This document shows, piece after piece, positions 41,670 through 50,070 of a DNA stretch of 64,000 nt. Numbering within the stretch: the first letter of the stretch is position 1; each line of letters begins with the position of its first letter. Below the pieces are notes generated by a model, which was not told the DNA's origin, did not search any database, and saw only the letters and a program-made list of their open reading frames with translations. The position numbers and the translations under genes are program-made. The stretch comes from RH-AL1 sp965249685 (GTDB taxonomy: Bacteria > Pseudomonadota > Alphaproteobacteria > Rhizobiales > Beijerinckiaceae): the NCBI GenBank assembly GCA_965249685.1, contig CBDFMN010000003.1, positions 1,922,001-1,986,000 of the forward strand. The letters run 5' to 3'.

Positions 41670-42982
41670 GGCAAGTCGTCGCGGCATCGCTAATCGGCGC
41701 CACCATCGAATGGTATGACTTCTTTCTATACGGAGTCGTAGCCGGCATCGTTCTGAATAAGTTATACTTCCCGGTCAACGATCCACTCGTTTCGACGCTT
41801 CTCGCCTATGCGACCTTTGCAGTCGGCTTCGTCGCCCGCCCCGTGGGCGGCATCATCTTCGGCCATTTCGGCGATCGCGTCGGCCGCAAGAGCATGCTTG
41901 TGATAACTTTGATGCTGATGGGCGTCTCCACCTTTCTCATCGGGTTGCTGCCCACTTACGCGCAGATCGGCGTTGCGGCGCCCGTTCTTCTTCTTATCCT
42001 GCGCATCGTGCAGGGCGTCGGTCTCGGCGGGGAGTGGGGCGGTGCGGTGCTCATGGCTTTCGAGTACGCGCCACCGGAAAAGCGCGGCTTCTACGCCAGC
42101 ATTCCGCAGATCGGTCTTGCCCTGGGCCTATGCCTCGCCTCCGGCGTCGTCGCGATCATGTCCTCGGTCCTCAGCGAGTCGCAGTTTCTGGCCTACGGGT
42201 GGCGCATCGCCTTTCTGCTCAGCGTGGCTCTCGTAGCCGTCGGCGCCTACATCCGCTTGATGGTGCTGGAAACGCCGGAATTCATCGCGGTCAAGGGCGC
42301 TCACAAAGAGGCGGACGTCCCGTTCTTCTCGATGATCCGCGGCTACCCTAAGAACGTTATAGCGGGTATGGGCGCACGCTGCATCGATGGCGTCTTCTTC
42401 AACATCTTCGCAGTGTTCTCAATCGGCTATCTCACGCAAACGATCCACGTCCCCCGAACGCAAGCTCTGCTCGGAGTGACCATGGCCGCGCTCGTCATGT
42501 GCGCGACGATCCCGTTCTTCGGCTGGGTGTCGGATCAGTGGGGACGCACGCGAACCTACATCTGGGGCTCGCTGGTCACCGGCCTCTCGGCTTTCCCGGC
42601 CTTCTGGATCTTTCTGCATTCATCCGGCGATCTCACCGCGATCTGGTTCGCCATCATTATCCCCTTCGGCATTCTCTACGCCTCGATCTATGGACCGGAA
42701 GCCGCGCTGTTCTCCGAACTGTTTCCGGCTCGGGTACGCTATACCGGTATTTCTTTCGTCTATCAGTTCTCCGGTATCTTTGTCAGCGGTTTGACGCCCA
42801 TCGTCGCGACGGCACTGTTGCAATACAGCGGCGCCCAGAGTCCGTGGCTCGTCTGCAGCTATTGCGCGGTGGCGGGCGTCGTCAGTGCACTCTCGGCCGC
42901 CTGGATCGGCCGAAGTGCCCGAAGCGAGGTCCGTGCGATAAGCGAGGAACCTCTCGCTCCGCAGGCGCGGCTCGTCAGATAG
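41651..42982 (+). CDS. MFS transporter, metabolite:H+ symporter (MHS) type
   Basis: Protein of 443 aa with about 12 membrane segments. The N-terminal IGATIEWYDFFLYGVVAGIVLNKLYFP is the MHS subfamily hallmark, followed by GGIIFGHFGDRVGRKSMLVITLMLMG and the loop RIVQGVGLGGEWGGAVLMAFEYAPPEKRGFYAS. MHS proteins import organic acids, betaines and similar compounds with protons. The gene overlaps the GMC dehydrogenase by 19 bases, so the two are cotranscribed, and it is the likely sulfonate (isethionate) uptake system of this locus. Substrate is inferred from context only. Confidence 0.88.
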   Translation: MERNSIRQVVAASLIGATIEWYDFFLYGVVAGIVLNKLYFPVNDPLVSTLLAYATFAVGFVARPVGGIIFGHFGDRVGRKSMLVITLMLMGVSTFLIGLLPTYAQIGVAAPVLLLILRIVQGVGLGGEWGGAVLMAFEYAPPEKRGFYASIPQIGLALGLCLASGVVAIMSSVLSESQFLAYGWRIAFLLSVALVAVGAYIRLMVLETPEFIAVKGAHKEADVPFFSMIRGYPKNVIAGMGARCIDGVFFNIFAVFSIGYLTQTIHVPRTQALLGVTMAALVMCATIPFFGWVSDQWGRTRTYIWGSLVTGLSAFPAFWIFLHSSGDLTAIWFAIIIPFGILYASIYGPEAALFSELFPARVRYTGISFVYQFSGIFVSGLTPIVATALLQYSGAQSPWLVCSYCAVAGVVSALSAAWIGRSARSEVRAISEEPLAPQARLVR

Positions 42983-43577
42983 GTGGATTACCCGGCAGGA
43001 GGTGCCTGGCTGCTCTGGCCGCCAGCACTTCGTTCGCAGCGTTAACGGAACGGCGTGCTTTTACGATCCGCCCCGTTGTAGGCGGCCTGCTCCATTCGGA
43101 GCGCAGGCGTCATGGGCTCCTCATTGAGGAGAGTCGTCGACGGGCATGTGTATGACCAAACGACGATCGATGATCTGCTACTTCGCGCTCTTTCGTCTAC
43201 CACCTCGGTCGTCGCCGCCATCACAGGCCTTCCATACCTGCCGTGTCCGACGGGTAGGCGTAGACGGGAAACTATCCAAGTAGTTTCCGGGTCTATGGTC
43301 TTTCGACAGGCCATTCGCGCGGTAATCTACAGCGGCCGCGCCACATCGTAATGGAAATGGAGCGTAGCCACTCTATCCCGCGGCCATAGTCGGGCATTGC
43401 GATGTCGCGACGAATAGGGTGTCGAACTTCCCTCCAGGAGAGGCAAGCTAAGATCCCATCCTACGACACCCGAGCTCCTGGAGACCATTGCGCCAAATCA
43501 AGGCGGGTTGCCTCCCGCAATCTACAAGTCCATGGGGTACCTTGAGTCGACGACGATCAGGACCCGGAGCACAAGCG
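42983..43577. other. Intergenic region upstream of the universal stress protein gene
   Basis: About 590 bp with no convincing gene. At 43488-43501 TTGCGCCAAATCAA keeps the right half of the FixK-type site but has two mismatches on the left. It is 77 bp before the universal stress protein start, a spacing like that of the perfect boxes, so it is worth noting but weak. No terminator was identified after the MHS transporter. Confidence 0.3.
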
Positions 43578-44399
43578 ATGCCGGTACCGAGCTTCAAGAA
43601 TATATTGGTCAGCCTCATCGGCGATCCTCAGATGCCATCTGCTGCGCTGAACTTCGCCTTCGATCTTGCCAAGCTTTGTGATGGACATCTCACGGTCCAC
43701 ATCGATGCGGCGGACGATATGCCGGTCGGCGACATGAACTATGAAGCCGCCTTCGCGGCCGCGGCTGTCAACGACCGGACCGGAGCAGACGTCGAGGACT
43801 TAGCAGAGCGCATACGCGTCGATGCCAAGACCCGCGAAGTGTCCTGCCGAGTAATGACATGGATGGCCAGTCAGGCAGCGTTGAGGGGCCGCTTCGTAGA
43901 GGCGGCGCGCACGCACGATATGACTATTCTGGACACCCATCGAAGCTTCGGGATCGTCAGCGGCTACATCGAGGCGGCTTTGTTCGAGACGGGACGCCCG
44001 GTGATGGTTATCCCATCGCGTATCAGCCCCCTCCCTGTCGAACGATGCCTCGTTGCATGGGATGGAAGCGCGGAAGCCGCCCGAGCCGTCAACGATGCCA
44101 TGCCATTGTTACGACAGGTCGCTAAAGTCGACATAACCACCGTCGGCCAAGAGCATAAAAGCTGCCTCGAAGGTATCGGCCTGCATATGCTTCGACACAA
44201 TATCAACGCCGAGCTTGTGGCGCTGCCGGTCAGCAAGGACGGCGTTGCGGCGACGTTGATTGCCCGCATCCATGAAAGATCGCAAGATCTCCTCGTCATG
44301 GGAGGGCATTCGCATTCGCGCTTCCGGGAATGGATCCTCGGCGGCACGACCCGATCTATGCTCACGGCGTGTCCGGTCGCCTTGTTCATGAGCCATTAG
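43578..44399 (+). CDS. Universal stress protein (two UspA domains)
   Basis: Protein of 273 aa with two UspA-like halves. The first (about 5-145) has FKNILVSLIGDPQMPSAALNFAFDLAKLCDGHLTVHID, ending FETGRPVMVIPS. The second (about 150-273) has VERCLVAWDGSAEAARAVNDAMPLL and the ATP-binding-type tail DLLVMGGHSHSRFREWILGGTTRSMLTACPVALFMSH (G-x2-G-x9-G-S/T pattern). The start at 43578 suits the family; the open frame extends further upstream without homology. Such double-domain Usp proteins are common in low-oxygen and stress regulons with CBS and BON proteins, as seen elsewhere in this window. Confidence 0.88.
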   Translation: MPVPSFKNILVSLIGDPQMPSAALNFAFDLAKLCDGHLTVHIDAADDMPVGDMNYEAAFAAAAVNDRTGADVEDLAERIRVDAKTREVSCRVMTWMASQAALRGRFVEAARTHDMTILDTHRSFGIVSGYIEAALFETGRPVMVIPSRISPLPVERCLVAWDGSAEAARAVNDAMPLLRQVAKVDITTVGQEHKSCLEGIGLHMLRHNINAELVALPVSKDGVAATLIARIHERSQDLLVMGGHSHSRFREWILGGTTRSMLTACPVALFMSH

Positions 44400-44597
44400 A
44401 ACGTACGGTTATTTCAATCGCCAGGCCGCCGACGCCGCCCCGATGTCGCCGCTGCTGGTTCTGAAGCTTTGGCAGGCGTCAAGAGGAGCGGAAACCGTGC
44501 TCGCGCGCCGTCTCGACGACGGCACTCGACGCCGCCTCGTTCGCCGTCCCCGTCGTCACGGGATCGTTGCGTCTCGTTTTGATGGTGCGCTCGCCAG

Positions 44598-45674
44598 CTA
44601 TTCGGCCCAGCCGACGACATCGTTTCCGCCAAAAACCATGCGGCGGATCATCGGCATCCCGAGGCCCGAGGTGAACCCCAGCGTCGGCGCGCTGACCTCG
44701 GTGAGCCTGTCCCGATCCTCGTCGCTCAACTTGAGATCGGTCGCAGCGATGTTGGTGTCGAGCTGCGAGACGGTACTCGCGCCGATGATGGTCGAACTGA
44801 TGCCGGGGCGCGCCATCGCCCAGGCGAGCGCAACCTGCGCCGCCGGTCGGCCCTGCTCCTCGGCGACGGTTTTGAGTACATCGAGAATATCCCAGTTTCG
44901 ATCGACGAACTTGCTGTTGCCGAAAGGGTTGGCTCCGCTCAGGCGTCCCGTGTTGCTGGTGTCATTACGACGATATTTCCCGCTCAGGAAACCACCGGCC
45001 AGAGGGCTCCACGGCATGACACCCATTCCGGCTTCCCGTGCGACGGGGATATGCTCGCTTTCGACGTCGCGAGCGACAAGCGAATATTCGACCTGAATCG
45101 CGATTGGCCCTGGAACACGCCGCTCAGAGGCGATCGTTGCCGCCTTCATCGCCAGCCAAGCCGGCATATCGGACAAGGCATAGTAGCGTATTTTACCTGC
45201 CCGAACGAGATCACCCAGGGTTTGAACGATCTCTTCGATCGGTGTTACGCTATCCCAAATATGCATCCAGTAGAGGTCGAGATAGTCGGTTCCGAGGCGC
45301 TTGAGCGATGCATTGAGCGCGCGGTGGATGTTCTTAGCACCCGCGCCCCCCGCATTTGGATTGCCACCGCCGACCTGGGTCGCCGTCAGCGGGCTGGCCG
45401 ACCCGTTGAAGGCAAACTTCGTCGCGAGGACGACCTCGTCGCGCGCCTTCGCTTCGCGGATGAAGCGACCGACCAGCGTCTCGCTGGCCCCATTGGAATA
45501 GATATCTGCGGTATCGATGAAGTTGCCACCGGCGTTGCGATAGGCGTCGAAGATAGCCTGGGACGTCGCATCGTCCGCACCCCACGCACCGGCGCCAAAG
45601 GTCATGGTGCCGAGTGCCAGCGGACTGACGACAAGGCCGGAACGACCGAGCGTGCGAAAAGCAGTGAGAGGCAT
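44598..45674 (-). CDS. Aldo/keto reductase
   Basis: Protein of 358 aa, NADPH-dependent (alpha/beta)8 aldo-keto reductase. It has FRTLGRSGLVVSPLALGTMTFG, the catalytic Asp/Tyr in NFIDTADIYSNGASETLVGRF, the catalytic Lys in EVVLATKFAFNG, the His in LDLYWMHIWD, and the cofactor-binding IIGASTVSQLDTNIAA near the end. It reduces unidentified aldehydes or ketones. It is divergent from a TetR gene (79 bp between starts), which probably represses it. Bases 44400-44597 between this gene and the Usp gene hold nothing recognisable. Confidence 0.93.
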   Translation of the reverse strand: MPLTAFRTLGRSGLVVSPLALGTMTFGAGAWGADDATSQAIFDAYRNAGGNFIDTADIYSNGASETLVGRFIREAKARDEVVLATKFAFNGSASPLTATQVGGGNPNAGGAGAKNIHRALNASLKRLGTDYLDLYWMHIWDSVTPIEEIVQTLGDLVRAGKIRYYALSDMPAWLAMKAATIASERRVPGPIAIQVEYSLVARDVESEHIPVAREAGMGVMPWSPLAGGFLSGKYRRNDTSNTGRLSGANPFGNSKFVDRNWDILDVLKTVAEEQGRPAAQVALAWAMARPGISSTIIGASTVSQLDTNIAATDLKLSDEDRDRLTEVSAPTLGFTSGLGMPMIRRMVFGGNDVVGWAE

Positions 45675-45753
45675 GACCGGTCTTCCCTAGTGGTCGTTAC
45701 GTAGGTCATGCTATAGGTTGCCAGCTTGGTCAATAGGATTCCGAACGATCGCT

Positions 45754-46437
45754 ATGGAAGTATCAGGGTCTGTTGTGCAACCGCCGTTGCGCTCGAGTGG
45801 CAAGACGGGCCGTCCGCTCTCATTTGATCGTGCGACGGCCCTCGAGCAGGCAATGCTTGCCTTCTGGCGTTACGGGTACGAAACCACATCCATCGTCGAT
45901 TTGACGAAGGCCATGGGGATTTCTGCCCCAAGCCTCTACGCCGCCTTTGGAGACAAGAAGCGCTTGTTTCTCGAAGCTGTGCGCCTTTATGCCGGCGATC
46001 CTCGGGCCATGGCAGCCGCGATCGCCGACGCGTCGACGGCCTATGAAGCCGCGCGCGATATCCTAATTGCCGGCGCTACATGCTACACCGGTGCGAGGAC
46101 ACCGAGGGGATGTCTGTTGACCAGCGCAACGGCCAGCGGTTCGCTCGCGTCCGCCGATGTGCAGCAGGCTGTCGCGCAAATCCGCATCGACACCAAACTT
46201 CGACTTCGCGATCGCATCGAGCGCGATATAGCGGCTGGGGTTTTACCACAGTCGACGGACGCGGCAGGCTTGTCTGGGTTGGTCATGGCTGTAATTTTGG
46301 GCATGTCGGCGTTGGCGCGCGACGGCATAGATCGGGCTGATCTTATGGATATTGTCGCGGCGACAATGCTCGCGTGGCCAGCGACTGGCACGGTAGGCCA
46401 TCCCCACCATAGCGATAAGGCGATCGGCGACCTGTAA
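45754..46437 (+). CDS. TetR family transcriptional regulator
   Basis: Protein of 227 aa. The HTH domain (about 20-75) reads SSGKTGRPLSFDRATALEQAMLAFWRYGYETTSIVDLTKAMGISAPSLYAAFGDKKRLFLEAV, typical of the AefR/AcrR-like branch that regulates oxidoreductases. The C-terminal domain includes ARTPRGCLLTSATASGS. The start at 45754 was preferred to an upstream TTG frame. The divergent aldo-keto reductase is the likely target. A 26-bp perfect palindrome lies 91 bp after the stop codon. Confidence 0.9.
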   Translation: MEVSGSVVQPPLRSSGKTGRPLSFDRATALEQAMLAFWRYGYETTSIVDLTKAMGISAPSLYAAFGDKKRLFLEAVRLYAGDPRAMAAAIADASTAYEAARDILIAGATCYTGARTPRGCLLTSATASGSLASADVQQAVAQIRIDTKLRLRDRIERDIAAGVLPQSTDAAGLSGLVMAVILGMSALARDGIDRADLMDIVAATMLAWPATGTVGHPHHSDKAIGDL

Positions 46438-46527
46438 TCCTTGCGACGCCTCAATCTAAGACAAGGGGGTAACCCTCGCTCGATATTGACACCGACGTCA
46501 GGCTTCGCGCTCGGGTCCCCATGGAAG

Positions 46528-46553
46528 ATGCTGCGGAAGATCTTCCGCAGCAT
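46528..46553. repeat. 26-bp perfect palindrome between TetR and DUF892 genes
   Basis: A perfect inverted repeat with no spacer: the left arm ATGCTGCGGAAGA is followed at once by its reverse complement TCTTCCGCAGCAT. It lies between convergent genes (TetR stop at 46437, DUF892 stop at 46605). As RNA it could fold into a hairpin from either strand, so it may work as a bidirectional terminator, though no T-tract follows. It could also be a protein-binding site. Confidence 0.6.
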
Positions 46554-46604
46554 GGCAATCGTCGAATTCGAAAGGCTAATTGCCGCCGTGAAGGCAGGCG
46601 AACG

Positions 46605-47102
46605 TTATGCCGTTTGCTGCTTGAGATAAGCATCCACGAAGCTTGCAAGGTGGCCGCCCAGCCAATCGCCCATCTCCTGTTCTTCTTTCATCGACTGTTC
46701 GAGCACCGTGACATCATCAAGTGCTCCCGCGGTTTTTGCTAGCGATATCAACACTTTGTAGGAAGCGATCTCATAGGCCTTAAAACCAATGGCCGCGAGA
46801 ACGTCCTTCAACACTTCATCTGACGCGAAGGAGTGAGCAAATCCTGAAATCGTGGCGACAGTTCCCGTCACCGCCTCTTTAGCGATGGAGGCTTTCGCAT
46901 CATGTTTCGCGAGCAAACGGTCTAATCGCGCGGCCTGCTCGGTCGAGCGCTCCTTCTCAACCGTCATTTTTTCGTAGAGGTCGGGATAGGACTTCATGCG
47001 AGGCATTTCGTTCTGGATAGTTCCAATCGCTTGCGTCTCGACCGCATGTTGGTTGCGGAGGCCTGTGAGATAGGTCTGCATGATCGTATCGGAATGGTTC
47101 AT
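46605..47102 (-). CDS. DUF892 (YciE/YciF-like) ferritin-fold protein
   Basis: Protein of 165 aa, all-helical, matching DUF892/YciF: YLTGLRNQHAVETQAIGTIQNEMPRMKSYPDLYEKMTVEKERSTEQAARLDRLLAKHDAK, AHSFASDEVLKDVLAAIGFKAYEIASYKVLISLAKTAG and EQSMKEEQEMGDWLGGHL. Conserved Glu/His residues of the four-helix bundle are in place for a possible di-iron site. These proteins are induced under general stress, but their chemistry is unsettled. AGGAGA lies six bases before the ATG. No operon partners. Confidence 0.85.
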   Translation of the reverse strand: MNHSDTIMQTYLTGLRNQHAVETQAIGTIQNEMPRMKSYPDLYEKMTVEKERSTEQAARLDRLLAKHDAKASIAKEAVTGTVATISGFAHSFASDEVLKDVLAAIGFKAYEIASYKVLISLAKTAGALDDVTVLEQSMKEEQEMGDWLGGHLASFVDAYLKQQTA

Positions 47103-47287
47103 GTCTCGTCTCCTGAAAAAAACGGAACGAGTTTGCAGTCGATTAGCTCCGCTCAGGCATCGCGTCAGAGTGAAGCTCCCTCACGACCATAAGCCTTTCC
47201 GACCCGCCCGATACCCCGCTTTCGCCCCTTGACTGAAGCAGACGGGACCTGTCGTGCGACAGACGCGGTTTGTTATCGAACGAGGTC

Positions 47288-48493
47288 CTACGGTGAAGCG
47301 CTCACAGGACTGTGTCCAGTGCGGCGCATACGATAGGTGACCGGTAGGGCGCAAAGGCAAACGAACGCCATCAACCAAAAGGCAGCCGCCCCCTGCCGCT
47401 GGTAGAGAAAGCCCGACAGGGTCGTGAAGATCGCGGACGAGAGACCGAGAGCGCAGGTCCCGTAGATCGACTGTGCGGTGGCCGACAATCGGGGCGGGCA
47501 GACTTCCGAGATCGACTGCAGGCACGCAAGATGCACTAAGGCGAAGGTCAAACCGTGCAGCAACTGCGTGCTCGCCAGAGCGAAGACCGACGAGGTGGTT
47601 GCGAGCGTCGCCCACCGTATCATACCCGCCAGGGCCCCGAGCGCCGCGCAACCCGCGGGACCGACGCTTCGAAGGGCTCGCGGACCGAGGACAAAGAAAA
47701 CAAGTATCTCTGACGCTACGGCCTCTGACCATAGCGCACCGATCAGACCATCTCCGAGCCCTGCCCCGCGCCAACGGATGACGGCAAAGGTGTCGCTCAT
47801 GGCATGACTGCCTATGACCAGGCCGCCGACCACGAGCACCTTGCGAAACAGAGGAATGGCGAGAAGTGTCGCAATGCCGCCGGCGACAACCTCGCGCGTC
47901 GACGGCACGGCCGATGGGACTCGCATGACCGGTATGACCATCAGAGCGAACAGAACCGACGATACGACGATGATGCTCGCCGTTCCGTAAGACGCGACTA
48001 GAGCCCCGGAGATGAGCGTGCCGACGACGAAGGCCGCGGAACCGAGGCCACGGATCCAGCCGTAGGCGAAAACTCTCTCCTTTGTGCTTGATGCCAGCGC
48101 GAGGGCGTCCGAGATGGCGCTCAGCGGCGTCACGACGATCGAATGCAGCATGCAGATCGCGAGGAGGGTCCAGAAGCCATTGGCCGCCAGGTAGGCCATT
48201 CCGACGGCGCCGGAGCATCCTGCCAGCAGGGCGAGTGTGCGTGCGGCGCCGAAACGGTCCGCCGCATTGCCGAGTAGGGGTCCAAAGGTCAGACGGATGA
48301 TTGTGCCGGCCGTCAGGACGATACCGATCTCGCTGGCGCTGAGCCCGCGCTCTCCAAAAAAGGCCGGCAAGAACGGCGACTCCGTTCCGAAGGCCCCGAA
48401 GAGTGCGGAGTAAAGCAGTACGAAGGACGGAAAAGAGCTGGATGCGAGGGGACGCCACCTGGACAAGCCGCGTTTTCCGCCATCGTTGCTCAA
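47288..48493 (-). CDS. MFS transporter (second of an overlapping pair)
   Basis: Protein of 401 aa with about 12 hydrophobic segments: FPSFVLLYSALFGAFGTESPFLPAFFGERGLSASEIGIVLTAGTIIRLTFGPLLGNAADRFGAARTLAL, typical of the MFS_1-like/nucleoside-symporter-type branch. A second half begins near 200 (IATLLAIPLFRKVLVVGGLVIGSHAMSDTFAVIRWRGAGLGDGLIGALWSEAVASEILVFFVLG). The substrate is unknown. Its ATG overlaps the stop of the preceding MFS gene as ATGA, so the two are translated together and may act jointly or have arisen as a tandem efflux pair. Confidence 0.85.
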   Translation of the reverse strand: MSNDGGKRGLSRWRPLASSSFPSFVLLYSALFGAFGTESPFLPAFFGERGLSASEIGIVLTAGTIIRLTFGPLLGNAADRFGAARTLALLAGCSGAVGMAYLAANGFWTLLAICMLHSIVVTPLSAISDALALASSTKERVFAYGWIRGLGSAAFVVGTLISGALVASYGTASIIVVSSVLFALMVIPVMRVPSAVPSTREVVAGGIATLLAIPLFRKVLVVGGLVIGSHAMSDTFAVIRWRGAGLGDGLIGALWSEAVASEILVFFVLGPRALRSVGPAGCAALGALAGMIRWATLATTSSVFALASTQLLHGLTFALVHLACLQSISEVCPPRLSATAQSIYGTCALGLSSAIFTTLSGFLYQRQGAAAFWLMAFVCLCALPVTYRMRRTGHSPVSASP

Positions 48494-49713
48494 GGCGAGA
48501 CACCCTGTCGGTCGATGAGGTCGCCATCGAGAGGCGGCAATTCCTCAAGATCGACCCCCGGCAGATGCCGTCCAAATGTCCATAGGCATAGCCCGACGAT
48601 GGCGGTGCACCCTAAAGTCGCGAAGGCAACCGGGTAGCCGAACCATTGTGCGACAGCTCCCGCTACGAGCGGACTTAGACTTGCCCCGGCGCCGAACGCC
48701 GTTAAAACCGCGCCGAGCCCAGCGCTTGTGCGCCCCGTCTCCTTCATAATAATCGCGACCAGCGCAGGGACGGCGACGCCGCTGAAGCCCATGGAGACTC
48801 CCTCGAGGATTTGCACGCAGATCACGGCTCCCCACGAGTCGGCAACCATCGCCAACGCGCCTCTCGAAGCAGTGATCGCCAGGGCTAAGGTGATGACCCC
48901 GGAATAACCCATCCGCTTAGCCAGACGGATCGCCGATATCGCGGCGATCACCATGGTGCCCTGCGCGACGATCGTCATGACGGCGGTCGTAATACTTGGA
49001 TTGCTGCCGGATGCCGTTCGTGCTTGCGCGAGAAAAGGTGCCAAGGCGCCGCTCGCGGTCTGCAGTAGCAAGACGGTTACGGCGAGAAGCAAAAGGGCGC
49101 GGATTCCGATCAGCGCGCCGGCGGTCGATCGGCCGTCGGCATCACCGCCTCGCGCTACGCGGTGGTCGATTGTTCTTGCGTCGATAGTTCCGATAACGGC
49201 GCTGGAGGCGATCGCCATAACGGCGATGGCCGCAGCGACATAGCCAAGTCCAAGCGTGTAGCCGAGCACGCCCGCAAGAAGGGCGTTTGCGGCGTTCCCA
49301 GCATGGTTGAACGCCTCGTTGCGTGCCAGTCTCTTATTAAAAACCCCATGGCCGACGATCCCTAGGGTGAGTGCGGCGACCAACGGCGCAACACTCGTAT
49401 CGCCGATGCCGATCAGCATCTGCGCGCCGCCGATCACCCATGCGCTTCTGGTCATGACGATCGCGACCGCGCCGATGGCAATAGCGGAGACGGCGAGGAC
49501 GAGTCCGGTTCGCTTCGCTTCACTCCTGTCGATCAGGGCTCCGATCGGCGTCGTGACGATGAGGCCGGCGGCACCAGCGAGCGACATCGCCAGACCTGTC
49601 GCCGCAGGATCGAAACCCTTCGATTGCAGATATACCCCGAGGAAAGGGCCGAAGCCTTCGCGAGCGCCAGCCAAGGCGAAGTTCAGGGCGTCGAGTTTGC
49701 GATCGGTTTCCAA
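48490..49713 (-). CDS. MFS transporter (first of an overlapping pair)
   Basis: Protein of 407 aa with about 12 membrane segments. The N-terminus LDALNFALAGAREGFGPFLGVYLQSKGFDPAATGLAMSLAGAAGLIVTTPIGALIDRSEAKR has the MFS loop 2-3 motif (G-A-L-I-D-R-x-x-x-K-R). The middle has MLIGIGDTSVAPLVAALTLGIVG and the second half starts near 200. It overlaps the next MFS gene by four bases. Substrate unknown; related proteins are often near metal or organic acid stress genes but nothing here decides it. Confidence 0.85.
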   Translation of the reverse strand: METDRKLDALNFALAGAREGFGPFLGVYLQSKGFDPAATGLAMSLAGAAGLIVTTPIGALIDRSEAKRTGLVLAVSAIAIGAVAIVMTRSAWVIGGAQMLIGIGDTSVAPLVAALTLGIVGHGVFNKRLARNEAFNHAGNAANALLAGVLGYTLGLGYVAAAIAVMAIASSAVIGTIDARTIDHRVARGGDADGRSTAGALIGIRALLLLAVTVLLLQTASGALAPFLAQARTASGSNPSITTAVMTIVAQGTMVIAAISAIRLAKRMGYSGVITLALAITASRGALAMVADSWGAVICVQILEGVSMGFSGVAVPALVAIIMKETGRTSAGLGAVLTAFGAGASLSPLVAGAVAQWFGYPVAFATLGCTAIVGLCLWTFGRHLPGVDLEELPPLDGDLIDRQGVSP

Positions 49714-50070
49714 CTGTCCTCACGACGCGGAACCACCGGCTTTGCACCCGATTGCGGATTCCACAGCCACTAATGAACGACGCCCCGTTTTAACTTCTGC
49801 GACATCTTTGCAGCCTCTGCGGCTGGAGCGCGGCCATCTCGCTCAAGGCGCATTTCGGTGGGCTGGCTGAAGAGGCGCCATGCATAACGGCGCATCGCTT
49901 CATGAAGCGCAAACACGTCCGAGCCGCCGCGAGGCACCCTTCGAGCATGTCTAGCCGAGCTTAGCCTTGTTTCTTTGCGATCGGCGGAACCGCCAGACCC
50001 TGAAGGTCTTCCTTATCGGCATCGCGCGCCAACCGGTTCGACCGTCGTCGCGGGCTTACAGGAGAGTTTT
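49714..50070. other. Divergent promoter region, MFS pair and Zn-alcohol dehydrogenase
   Basis: About 357 bp between divergent genes. It should hold both promoters. No gene, FixK-type box or long inverted repeat was seen. Confidence 0.4.

Noticed and set aside
47181..48575. Long minus-strand frame of 464 codons over the MFS gene
   Set aside because: Out of frame with the MFS protein at 47288-48493, very Arg-rich, no hydrophobic segments.
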